Below the pieces are notes generated by a model. That model saw nothing but the letters and a program-made list of their open reading frames with translations. It searched no databases and had not been told where the DNA came from. This document shows, piece by piece, positions 1-9,100 of a stretch of DNA of 64,000 nt (the first letter of the stretch is position 1; each line of letters opens with the position of its first letter). The position numbers and the translations under genes are program-made. The DNA is from Tolypeutes matacus (Eukaryota; Chordata; Mammalia; Cingulata; Chlamyphoridae). The stretch covers positions 80,736-144,735 of the forward strand of contig JAKSZT010054566.1 in assembly GCA_026826555.1 (NCBI GenBank), in the 5' to 3' direction.

Positions 1-894
1 TAAACCAACCCCGACTACCTAGAAGGAATGAATTAATAATGTTAAAGATGAGAAGCAGTGAGGCAGAAAAAGCAATTCCCAGCATTTGCAAATCAGATTT
101 CACATACAGATCTAGATTTCAAGTTTCTCAGAAATTCTGGCAACAGTGGGCCTGAATTCTGACAGGGCAAATGGCTGGCACTGAGCAGTGGCCACAGGGC
201 AGGCACTACGCCCAGTCCACCCGTGCCCGCCACTGCACTTCAGGAACACTTTGCTCCCTCAGACCCCTGAAGGAATTTGAATTTGTGGCCCCAAGTAGAG
301 ATTCCTGCAGCAGCAAGAAACAGTGGGCAAGAGAAAAGGAGAAAGGGAAGCTGATTTGAAGGCCACTTCACCACAGAATCTTGGGGTTTGTGTATGTGAG
401 GGAAGGACGGGCAGAGTCAAAGACGGCTCTGGCTTTCGTTTCTGGCTTGGGTAACTGCGAGGGGGATACCTTCTGCTGCTCCAGAAAGAAAAATGCTGCA
501 AGAGGCCTTTGGGGAGGGAAGACAGCTTGTTCTGTTTTGCGTTAAGTTGAGTCTGAAGTGTCTCTTGAACAGAGACAGAGATTTTGAATGAGCAGTTCAA
601 AATATGGGTCTGGAGTCAAAGAGAAAAATGAAGTAGAGACACGGCCCCTTAGGCATTATCAAGGTCCAGGTGGTGAGTGAAGCCCTGGGAGGATATCGAC
701 AAGCAATTCTCACCTTTGTGGGGGTCACGCACCCTTTTCCCAGAGAAAGCCAGCAGACCCCCACCTTCCCAGGAAAATAAACACAACTAGGGACAGTTTG
801 GGGCACACTGATCAATTGCCCCAAAACTTCTTCTAAAGGTCATTCATGGGCCTTGCACTTCACACTTGGGAGGCAGATCGAAGAGGCGGCTAGA

Positions 895-1000
895 CCTTAA
901 GAAACAGCCAAAGCAGTTTCCCAAATTTGCCACATGTAAAGAATCACCTGGGGAAATTGTTAAAAATAGATTCCTAGGCCCGGCCCCGGACCTACTCAGT
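895..1000. repeat. MER5A-like hAT fragment
   Basis: The words 'aagaatcacctgggga', 'ttgttaaaaa' and 'gattcctaggccc' in this order are typical of the common mammalian MER5 family of non-autonomous hAT transposons. No intact terminal repeats are visible. Confidence 0.55.
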
Positions 1001-1339
1001 CTCACTGCAGCCCTTTTCTGTGTTCTTCCCATGTCCTACACTCTGCTGGGGGGGCCTCACTTGTCTCATCTCACTGAATCCTTGCTAGGAGCCTCTGGGA
1101 CAGTCACGGTAACACCACTTTCAGAGGACAAAACAGGTGCAGAGGGGGCTAAAACCAGCCTAAGGTCACACCACCAGTGTCACACCACCGCGACCGCCCA
1201 GGTAGCCTGCTGGAGGCCCCACAAACTCACCACCCCAAACCACGCTCAGATCCACCCCTTTTCCTTCAAACAAACCAGCCCTCCCCAACCCCCCCACCGC
1301 AGTTCCCCTTCCTGCCCTGTGGCGTGGGCCCAGATGCCT

Positions 1340-1830
1340 CCCTCCGGCAGTCACCTCCGGTCTTCCTGGCCTCACCATCCGGATTCCACACACAACCCTC
1401 CACTGGCTTCCCCACACACTAGGATAAAAACCCAGAAGCCTCGCCAGCCCTTCCACCTCGACTCCACCAATTCAACTCCATCCCTCCCTGAACCCTGCTC
1501 TTCCTCCAGCACACCCAGCCTAGGTTTCGGCACTCGCTCTCCCCTCTGCCTGGGACACTCTCCCCGAGCATCTGACAGGCTTGCTTCCCCTCCCAAGGAC
1601 CATTCAGGTCTCTGCTCACGTCACCTCAGCGATACCGTCAAGAGCGCTCCACCAGCACTGTGCTCCACCCCTTACCCAGCCTCACGTGACAGATCTTGCC
1701 ACCTGGCGCCTTATCCTAGCTTTGCTCTCCCACCAAAAGAGACACCCTGTGAGGACAGAGACCTCGTTTCTTCTATTTTACCTGAGGACCTCAAGCAGGC
1801 GATGGCACATAGTATGTGTAGTATGCCTGA
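1340..1830. repeat. L2-like (LINE2) fragment
   Basis: The pattern of cattle-style L2 3' remnants is visible: 'cttcctgcc...ctgggacactc', 'cattcaggtctctgctcacgtcacct' and 'gtgaggacagagacctcg...gcacatagta'. It is diverged and the boundaries are approximate. Confidence 0.5.
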
Positions 1831-2898
1831 CCTCAACGAGCTGCTCAGGTTGCAGCTCCCTGGGCTGCACGCCCCCCCCCCCCAATACCTCCAGGGCTCT
1901 CAGGGTCTTGCTGGAACATTCATGGCCTTCCTGGACCCTCCTGGGCTCTCCTCCCAAGGGCTCCACAAAGCTCCTTGGTCCCAGCCAAACCAACCCCTCC
2001 AGCACCAGCCTGCACTCCCCTCTGCCTGACAGGGCTCCTCGGCCACTTTCCTGGAGAAGGCTCACCCAAGCTCCCTGTTCTGGGCCCCCTGACCCTCCAG
2101 ATCAGGGCCCTGACCTGGTTCAGGGAACACACTGCCTGGCTAGGATTCTGTGTTGTCAATATTTGCTTAGTGATGACTGTCTGGGTGTAACTGTCCCCCA
2201 ACTCTTGCCTGCTGCTAAGTCCACAGCAGCGGCTACAGAAGTGACTCGAGGAGGGGTTGGACTAGGGAATAGCTTCAAGGCCAAAACCAACTCAGGACGG
2301 GAGATGGTGTTTGTGGGAAGGGCAGGATGCTGGCCTCCGCCAGCCAGAGGCACCATCTCCTGTCACTTCATCCCCCTTCACGTGTGCATCTCCTTGGACC
2401 ACAGCTATCCATGGAGGCCAGGCAGGCCTGGGAACAAGGGACGCCAGCACAGGGATGGGGTCGATAGCTGCTGAACTGCTCAGGCAGCAGAGGCCACATG
2501 GAGAGCTCACAGCCTAGTGACAGCACTCAGCTCCGGCAGCGGCTGCCATGTGGAAAGGTGGGCCCAGGGGAACCAGAGAGCCCCATTTCTGGGCGGTGGT
2601 GGTGGGGGGAAGTATAGGAAATCCATACTTGAGTGTAAAATCTTCCATTTTAGATGCTGGCTGTTGAGTCAAAAGCACCAGCCAGGCAGGACAAAACCCG
2701 TGGCTGACGACTGCAGGTCATATCCCCTGCCAACCTGTACCCCCACTCCTATACCCTCTCAGTTTCTTCCTTTCCAGCATTCAACAAACCCTTGCCGGGT
2801 GCTTGCAGAACACCTGGTGACAGGCTACAGTTGCTTCCCTGCCTGAGACCCCACAGGCCAGGCTGGCTGAGCTAAGGAGGCCACAGCCTCATCCTTAC

Positions 2899-2957
2899 CT
2901 TCGTTGTGCTGAGCTCTCCTTCTCTCATCCCGGGGTGTTCTGGTGCCGTCAATTTTC
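2899..2957 (-). CDS. USF2: USF2 coding exon 7 (start of basic region)
   Basis: This 59-nt exon encodes KIDGTRTPRDERRRAQHNE, the N-terminal part of the DNA-contacting basic region. The acceptor is CTCCTAG|GAAAATT and the donor is CGAAG|GTAAGG. The next exon should begin with the VERRRRDK segment. I do not see it in 1-2898, so intron 7 runs off the left edge. Confidence 0.95.
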
Positions 2958-4856
2958 CTAGGAGAGCAAGGAAAAAATGGGCCCTATTTGTGCAAACATT
3001 TGTTAAGCAGTCAAACTTGAAGATTATCTGTCAGTAAAATCCACGTGCAGAAAGAGAGGAAAGAATGCTTTACTCAGACCCTGAAAGAAGAAACAATCCT
3101 GCAAACACGACAGGCAACTGCCTGGCTGGCTCCTGCCCCAGGCCCTCCTGGTGTCCCCTGGCCCCGGGAATAAGGCTCCTGCACGTACGGGGAGTAGGGG
3201 TGGGTCCGAGGTGCAATCGTTCTCTGCGTTCCTGTCTGAAGCACATCCTGGGGTGTCATCATGACATAGAACTGGCCTGCAGGGAAAGCAAGAGGTTAGT
3301 GCCAAAGCTGGGGTAGAATCAGGACTGACTGGGGGGGCTTCCCTCCCCACTAGGCCTGTTGCCTTCCCCCATCTCCCTCTCTAGCCAACCCCTTCCTCCC
3401 CTTACCTCCAGCCTGCAAGCTCTGGTCCGTGGTCTGTACGGACACAGCTGTTGTGTCTCCCACGCTGGAGGCTGGGAAATAGGCAAATCGTGCCTCCCCA
3501 CTGACAGCCTCTGCTGCTGGGCTGCCGCCATTGCTGAAGGGATTTTGGATTACAGCCTGGAGAGTAGGAGGTCCCAGAGGCCACCCTTAGCCATCTCTGT
3601 TTCCTCCATCCCATCCCCTGGTTGGTGTGTGCTTAATGCATTTTCTGTGGGGTCGGGAACCTCTCTGTGTGTGCCCAGGTGGTCCCGGAACTTGGCAGTT
3701 ACTCAGCAACCACTTGCTGAATCAATTCATTTTTAACTCTTAAAGACAGTCTTATCATCATCATCCCCACTTCACAGAAAGAAAAGACTGAGGCTATGGG
3801 AGGAGAGCTTGCCCAAGGTTTCAGAACAGGGATTTAACCCCAACCAGCCAGACTGCCTGAAAGCAGCACCTGTTTCCCACCTGCCCCACCCCTCAGGTTC
3901 CCCAAGGGAATAGCCCCTCCTACCCCCCAGGGGTTGCTGGGCACCTACCAGTGGGAAGGGTGCTGCAGGACCTGGGGGCACAGAGGCAGCGGCAGGGCCA
4001 GGGCGCTGGGCTGCCCCGTCCACACCCACCTGGGTCACGGCTTGCTGCCCCCCAGCAAAGGCGGCAGTGGACACGACGCTAACAGCGCCGGCCGCATCTC
4101 CCTGGCCGTCCAGCTGACCGTCAGTCACCTGGACTACGCGGTATGTCACCTGCAGGGGGCGGCAGAGCAGCAAGGTCGGCGTTGGGACCGGGCCAGGCCA
4201 GAGCCCCCTCCCCGCCGGCTCGCTGCCCCATCCAGCTCGTCGGGCTCCTGGCCGGCTGCCTCACCTGTCCTCCATTATTCTCTGTGCGGAACTGGTACTG
4301 GATGTTGTGGTCGCCGAACGCCGCCTGCTGGACGCTGGCGATGGCCACCGCCGTCTGCTCCTCCGCCCCAGGGCCGTCCCCGCCTACGTCGGAGGAGGGC
4401 AGGGGGGATGGTCGGCGGCCGGGCCGCGCCAGGGCAGCCCAGCCCCCTCCCCGAACGCGGGCCGCGGCCCCAGGGGGCCCGCGTGCACTCACCTTCCTGC
4501 AGCTCGACGCCCTCCTCTGCCTCCGGTCCCTTGTCGTGGCTGCGGGGAGGGCGGGAGGGAGGGGGTCAGGGACGCCCGCACCCCCGACCCCTCGCCCGGG
4601 TGCAGGGCCCCCGTCCCGCCCGGTCCAGGCCGGGGCGGAGGTCGCCACCGAAGACGGGGGCCAGGGGCAGTAGGCGCCGGCTGCCCCCCTCCCTCGCGGC
4701 CTCCATTTTGAGCCGGGCCCGTCGGCCCTCGGGATCATGGCGGCCCGGCCTTCGGGCCGGGGTCCGGGCGTGCGGGCCGCCTGGGCACCCTTACCTGGTG
4801 GCGGCAGCAGCGGTGGCCGAGGCAGCGGGATCCAGACCCGGGTCCAGCATGTCCAT
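2899..4856 (-). CDS. USF2: Upstream stimulatory factor 2, coding exons 1-7 (3' part outside window)
   Basis: USF2 is a nuclear bHLH-leucine-zipper factor that binds CACGTG E-boxes as a homodimer or as a heterodimer with USF1. Seven coding exons join in frame: 4856-4795, 4539-4493, 4383-4265, 4149-3949, 3556-3406, 3276-3189 and 2957-2899 (727 nt, about 242 codons). The start is the ATG giving MDMLDPGLDP. Residues 1-193 are the acidic and Gln/Ala-rich activation region. Residues 194-225 are the USF-specific region (QFYVMMTPQDVLQTG). Exon 7 ends in the start of the basic region (RRRAQHNE). Every junction has GT and AG. The rest of the basic region, the helix-loop-helix and the zipper are not present; their exons should lie left of position 1. 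LSR lies upstream on the same strand, in tandem. Recognition is by close match to the mammalian protein as I remember it. Confidence 0.97.
3189..3276 (-). CDS. USF2: USF2 coding exon 6 (USF-specific region)
   Basis: This 88-nt exon encodes QFYVMMTPQDVLQTGTQ and RTIAPRTHPYSP. This is the segment conserved between USF1 and USF2 just before the DNA-binding domain, required for full activation. The donor CCCC|GTACGT is good. Confidence 0.96.
3406..3556 (-). CDS. USF2: USF2 coding exon 5
   Basis: This 151-nt exon encodes AVIQNPFSNGGSPAAEAVSG through TTDQSLQAG (residues 144-193), part of the activation region leading to the USF-specific region. The acceptor is CTCCAG|GCTGTA and the donor is TGGAG|GTAAGG. 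Confidence 0.96.
3735..3870. repeat. USF2: MIR-like SINE in USF2 intron 4
   Basis: The intron 4 segment has the MIR core signature: 'catcatccccacttcacag', 'gactgaggct', 'cttgcccaaggt' and 'gggatttaacccca'. It is ancient and diverged. The rest of intron 4 (3557-3948) has no recognised feature. Confidence 0.6.
3949..4149 (-). CDS. USF2: USF2 coding exon 4 (67-residue cassette)
   Basis: This exon is exactly 201 nt, phase 0 at both ends, and encodes residues 77-143 (VTYRVVQVTDGQLDGQG ... PFPL). Known USF2b isoforms lack 67 residues encoded by exon 4. The symmetric phase seen here means this genome can make the same in-frame skip. The acceptor is CTGCAG|GTGACA and the donor is CCACTG|GTAGGT. Confidence 0.96.
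4265..4383 (-). CDS. USF2: USF2 coding exon 3
   Basis: This 119-nt exon encodes residues 37-76 (GDGPGAEEQTAVAI...IQYQFRTENNGGQ). It ends in phase 0 at a GTGAGG donor, which makes exon 4 a cassette that can be skipped without a frameshift. Confidence 0.95.
4493..4539 (-). CDS. USF2: USF2 coding exon 2
   Basis: This 47-nt exon encodes SHDKGPEAEEGVELQEG, an acidic segment. The acceptor is GCAG|CCACGAC and the donor is GGAAG|GTGAGTG. The split serine codon AG|C joins exon 1 in frame. Confidence 0.94.
4795..4856 (-). CDS. USF2: USF2 coding exon 1
   Basis: This 62-nt exon starts at the ATG on 4856 and encodes MDMLDPGLDPAASATAAAAT plus two bases. The donor reads CACCAG|GTAAGG. It sits in the CpG island. 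A second in-frame ATG lies two codons downstream, but the first matches the family start. Confidence 0.95.
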
Positions 4857-5054
4857 GGGGGGGGGTGGGGCCGGGGGGGGGCGCGGGGCCCGGGGGGGAG
4901 GGGAGGGGAGGGGAGGGAGGGAGGGGAGGGGGCGGGGGGCCGGGGGGGCCCCGAGCCCGGCGCTCACGCCGCGCGGCAGGAGGGGACGGAGGAGACACGG
5001 GAGCCGCTCGCGCTGATCACGGGGACAAACAGTGGGGTCATGTGAGGAGGAGAT

Positions 5055-5075
5055 GCCGCCGCCGCCGCCGCCGCC
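5055..5075. repeat. (GCC)7 trinucleotide repeat
   Basis: Seven uninterrupted GCC units are followed by GCTGCTGCT and a further GCC run near 5091-5100. The repeat is about 200 nt upstream of the USF2 ATG, in the promoter or possibly the 5' UTR. On the transcribed strand it reads as GGC repeats. Confidence 0.9.
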
Positions 5076-6047
5076 GCTGCTGCTCCTGCAGCCGCCGCCG
5101 CCTCTGCCCGCCGCCGCCTCCGCCGGCTCCGGGTGACTCTAGACTCCCGGCCGCGGCGCGGCGCCCCCCGCCCGCTGCACGCGGCCCTCCGGCCTCCTTC
5201 CTCGGGCCGCCGCCGCCGCGACTTTTTTTTTTTTTTTTTTGAACACGGCCCGCCCTGGACGGCCGCCGCCTCTCCCCGGGGTCGCCCGCCGCCCGGCCTG
5301 GCCCCGTCCCGCGGCCGATCGCTGCTGCAGCCGCCGCCGCTGCTTTCTATTTCCCCCCCCTTTTTTTTTTCCTCCTTTACTTGAGCTGCGCGCGCGCGGC
5401 GGCGCGAGCCCGGGCCGACGCGCGCGGGGGGAGGGCAGTCCCCGGGGAGCGCGCGCGCTGCCTGTCTCCGAGGGCGCGCGGGACGGCGCGGGCCCGGGTC
5501 TCGGCGGGGCAGGAGATCGTCGCCGTCGCCCCCCGCCGGCGCGCTGCCGGGTGGAACGCGGGCCCGGATGGAACGCCGGGGCCCCGCAGGGCGGGTCTGG
5601 CCGCGGGGGACGGGACAGGGTGTGGGGCTGCGGGAGGGTAAAGTAGGGCGGGGGCGGGGGAGCGGGTGCCGCGGGTGGAAGTGGAGGAGAGCGCGCACGC
5701 GCGTCCCCGGCGACCGGCTGTTGTGCACGAAGGCGGAGGTCCGGCGCGCATGCGTACGTCTGGGTGTGGCCGGGGCGCGCACGCAGGGCCGGGGCAGCGT
5801 GGGGCACGTAGTCCAGGGCTGGGAGAGACCGAGCCGGCCGGTGGGGCTAATGACCCTGGACGAGTCCTGGGAGGAAGCTGGAGACGCCTAGCTGGGGCAG
5901 GGGAGGGGGGAAGTCAGACTGGGCCCTCTCCTCCCGAACCAGGACCGGAGACGCTGACCCCCCTCTGCCACCATGGCAGCCGGCCAGGCTCCTTCTCCCC
6001 ACCTCACGTAACAAAACACTTCCCCTAAACCCTTGGGATTATAAAAC

Positions 6048-6053
6048 TTTATT
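6048..6053 (-). terminator. LSR: LSR polyadenylation signal AATAAA
   Basis: The minus-strand hexamer AATAAA (plus-strand 'tttatt') lies 85 nt past the LSR stop codon, giving a short 3' UTR of about 100 nt. It is the first canonical signal after the stop. From here to the USF2 ATG is about 1.2 kb, so the two genes are closely tandem. Confidence 0.85.
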
Positions 6054-6137
6054 AGATTACGGAGGGGAAGACCAGTGTCAATATTCTGAACTCAATTAAA
6101 AAAAAAAAAGTACAAAAGCTTCATACAAAACGTGAGA

Positions 6138-6173
6138 TCAGACGACTAAACTTTCCCGACTCAGAGCCAAGTT
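6138..6173 (-). CDS. LSR: LSR exon 10 (C-terminus and stop)
   Basis: This 36-nt coding exon encodes [11 protein letters not shown] followed by TGA at 6140-6138. The acceptor is TTGCAG|AACTTG. Without this exon the frame runs into intron 9, where an open frame continues with no family similarity. Confidence 0.95.
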   Translation of the reverse strand, partial: NLALSRESLVV

Positions 6174-9100
6174 CTGCAAGGGAAAAAGAAGGGCGTGAAC
6201 TGAGAACCGGAAGAGAATCCCAGGAAGGGTCCTGAAGTCAGGTGGGGCGGCCCACTCACCTTCTTCAGCCTCCGCTCTCGGGAGGCCTGGGATTCCGTCT
6301 CAGAGTAAGGAGGCGGTGCTGTTGGGTAGTAGGCCTCCTCTTCTTCCTCGTCCCTGTAGGGTCTTCTCCTTTCCCCTTGCCCTTTCTTCCTCAAGGCTTC
6401 CTCCAGCAGCCGCCCATCATACTGAGTGTTCCCAGACCTGGAGCCATCCTCCCGGGGGTCCCGGGAAGAATGGTAGCGGGACCGAGGGTCGGCCTGAGGG
6501 TGGTCCCTGGACCTGAACTCATCATAGCGGGGAGCTCGGGAATATGAAAAGTCCCCTGAGTCGTCTTGGTAATAGAGGTCGTCACGGCTGCGACTTCGGG
6601 GGGCTGCGTAGGGCCGGCCTCTCCTCCCGCTGCTGGAGGGAGACCTCTTCCCTGATTCCGCAGAGCCAGGCCGGGTGAGGTCATCCAGAGCATCCACAGA
6701 GTGGGCCCGGAGCCGCCCGGACTCCCAGCCACCCCTGGACCGCTCTGTGGGGGGCTCCTGCTCCCACCTCCTGGGGCCCCGGGGGGAATGGCGACCCCAT
6801 TCCTCATCCCGGATTGGGGTGAGGGCAGGGCCCCTGGAAGGCCGGGATCGCCAGTCGTCCTCGTGAAGGGAGGTGACTTCACTCATGGCTGAAGGGAAGG
6901 GGGGGGTGTCACTGGCTGCTGGGGGGTGGCCAGGGGCCCCCACGTTTATCATCTATTAAGTGATGTCATGCAGGATCCTAGCCACTTTTCACTATGTCCT
7001 TGGGAGGGAGGGATGGGACTCTGCCCAGGATTTGCAACAAGCATCCCCAGGGGAGGCATCAAGGAGATGTGCTTCCCTCCCACCTCCAGGAGCTCTCAGG
7101 CCCCAGGATCCTGCTCACCCCGCTCCACGCGGCCATTGGGGGCACTGGGTCGTGAAGGGTCAAAGTTGGCCAGCTCCTTCTCCATGTAGTACAAGACCCG
7201 CATGGAGTCATCCTGCTGGCTGGCCTGAATCCGGTAGCCACTGCGGACCTCTGGGGGCAGGGGGTGGAAGGCACAGGCATCAGTGTGGGAGGCGGAAGCT
7301 GACCCAGCTCCGCCTCTCCAGGCACAGCCACCTCAGAATGACCGGTTCTCACCAGAGGTCACACTGCTGTCCGTGTCACGAAGGAGGGGCACCTGGGAGC
7401 TGTGGCCACCGACTGGGGGAGAAGACTGGCTGTCAGTGACTGCCCACCTGGAACACCCACCACCCCAGCCCCTCCAGGCCCCTCTTCCTTCCAGCCCCAG
7501 ACCCCTCTTAGTGCCCAAATGCTCAGCCTCCCCTTCCCCTTCTGCCCCGGCTCCCAGGGCCTCACCTGAGCTGTTCCTGTCGAAGTCTCCAGGGTAACTG
7601 TTGTAGACAGGGCCCATGGGAATCATGGCTGGTGGGGGTGGAGTCTTGGCAGGGGATAGGTGGGCATAGGTGCTGGGGGCGTAGATGCTTGGGACACCCG
7701 AAGTGGCTGCCTTGCCTGCAGTATATACTGGGGGGACACAGTCCATGTGACAAGGAGGCGAGGGTACCCTGCACTGTGGTCAGGGATCTGGAGGGATGTG
7801 TGCCTGGGCCTTCCCAACCCTCCAGGTGTGGCACCTCTCTAGGTCCCTGTTACTCCTCATTCTATTTCTACAGGGTCCCTGAGCTCAGGGACATGAGTTT
7901 CCTGGAGTCCCCACCTCCCATGTGACTCTTCACAGACGTTTCAGGGCAGGGGGTGCACACTGGCAGCCCGCCACCCCAATCTGGCAGGCCAGTATGTTTC
8001 GTTTGGACATTTGGGTGCTTTGCCAACATATGACAATCAGAAAGTTTTACATAAAATTCCAACTCTCCAGCCACCTCATCAGATGTGGCTGCCCCGGACC
8101 TGTGTTCTCACAGCGCGAGGCAGGACGTGGCTGCCCCTTAAATGAGGCCCACTGCTGTCCCTGCTGGCCACATCAAGTATCCCTTTCAGGGGCTGAGCCC
8201 CTGCTCTGGAAAAACCAGCCATCTGGGGGTCCATGCCTTCCCTTCCTGCGTGCTGGGCGCTCCGTCCTGGTTATCTTCTGGCCCCAGATGCAGTGGAAAT
8301 CGGTCTGAGGCAGGAGGCGGGCCGTGAGAGTTAACTCTTCTTTTCAGCCACAGCAGCAAAATATCTCCTCTAGTTTCCAATGCTAGCGCCACACCCCCAC
8401 CCCTCCCCCGGCTCTGGGCTTGAGGGCTCAAGGGCAAAGCCTGCCTCCCACCTTCCTCCCCACAGCAAGAAATTGAGTTCCAGTAGCTGCTCTGGCAGCA
8501 AGGTCACTGGGCCCTTAGGTGAGTCCCTTCCTCCCTGAGACGGCAACAGAAAGAAGGCAAGGTTCCCTGCTCCCTGCACCTCTGATTCTATTCCCAGGCC
8601 AAAGGCTAAGCACTCAGCCCCATCCAGAGGCCCCCTCATTAGCTCGGAAGAGCAGCCCGTCTGTCATTAGTGGGACTCGTGCTCTCTGAAGGGCTGGGGG
8701 GCCGGGGCAGAGGGCCTCTTTTGGGGACCTAGTGGGGCCTCAGGTTACAGGAACTGGAGACGGAGGAACTGTGGCCTCGGCCCAGGCATGTGTAGTTCTG
8801 GCCCAAGTCCCAGCCTGGATTCGTGGGGTAACTGCAAACTTGGTTGCAGCTTGTGGGTCTCCCTCCATGAATCCGTGAGACAGATTCAACACCCACTGCC
8901 TGAGCAAGCAGTTCTCAGCTAAAAATGACAAGGGAGAAAGAGGAAGGCCGGCAGAAGCCTCCGGAGGGTAGAGGGTGGTGGATTTTGCGGGGAGAGAGCG
9001 GTGCTTTGAGGAACGAGGGTGCCATAAAATTAGCCAGCTCCTGTGCTGGCAGCTTCCACACACTCTTCCTCTAAGGCTCCCAACACCAGTGAGGTCGGGA

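Larger units (their letters stand above)
1..2898 (-). other. USF2: USF2 intron 7 (partial), non-coding
   Basis: I see no exon with bHLH or zipper coding in this stretch. It contains a short hAT-like fragment near 895-1000, an L2-like stretch near 1340-1830 and a poly-C run at 1870-1882. Long open frames near 866-2474 overlap these repeats and have no protein-family character, so I treat them as chance frames. Confidence 0.75.
4430..5830. promoter_or_regulatory. USF2: CpG island promoter of USF2
   Basis: This stretch is extremely G+C and CpG rich, in contrast with its flanks, and covers USF2 exons 1-3 and about 1 kb upstream. GC boxes (GGGCGGGGGCGGGG) lie at 5645-5660 and another GGGCGGG near 5590. 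I see no TATA box, as expected for a housekeeping factor. The exact transcription start cannot be fixed from sequence. A (GCC)7 run at 5055-5075, a 20-base T run near 5221-5240 and a second T run near 5361 lie inside it. Long open frames here on both strands are compositional artefacts. Confidence 0.85.

Noticed and set aside
866..2474. Long open frames on the plus strand (387 and 297 codons)
   Set aside because: They are Pro/Ser/Thr-rich, overlap L2- and hAT-like repeats within a USF2 intron, have no recognisable domain, and overlap each other in different frames.
1..2898. Search for HAMP and for USF2 exons 8-10
   Set aside because: No hepcidin cysteine pattern, no VERRRRDK segment and no leucine zipper coding were found, so they must lie outside the window.
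3934..5016. 360-codon plus-strand open frame over the USF2 CpG island
   Set aside because: It is antisense to USF2 exons 1-4. Its Arg/Gly/Pro composition is the expected result of GC-rich DNA.
4964..5807. Minus-strand 272- and 222-codon frames upstream of USF2
   Set aside because: Low-complexity Pro/Arg/Ala frames in the CpG island, with no family similarity and homopolymer-coded Lys runs.
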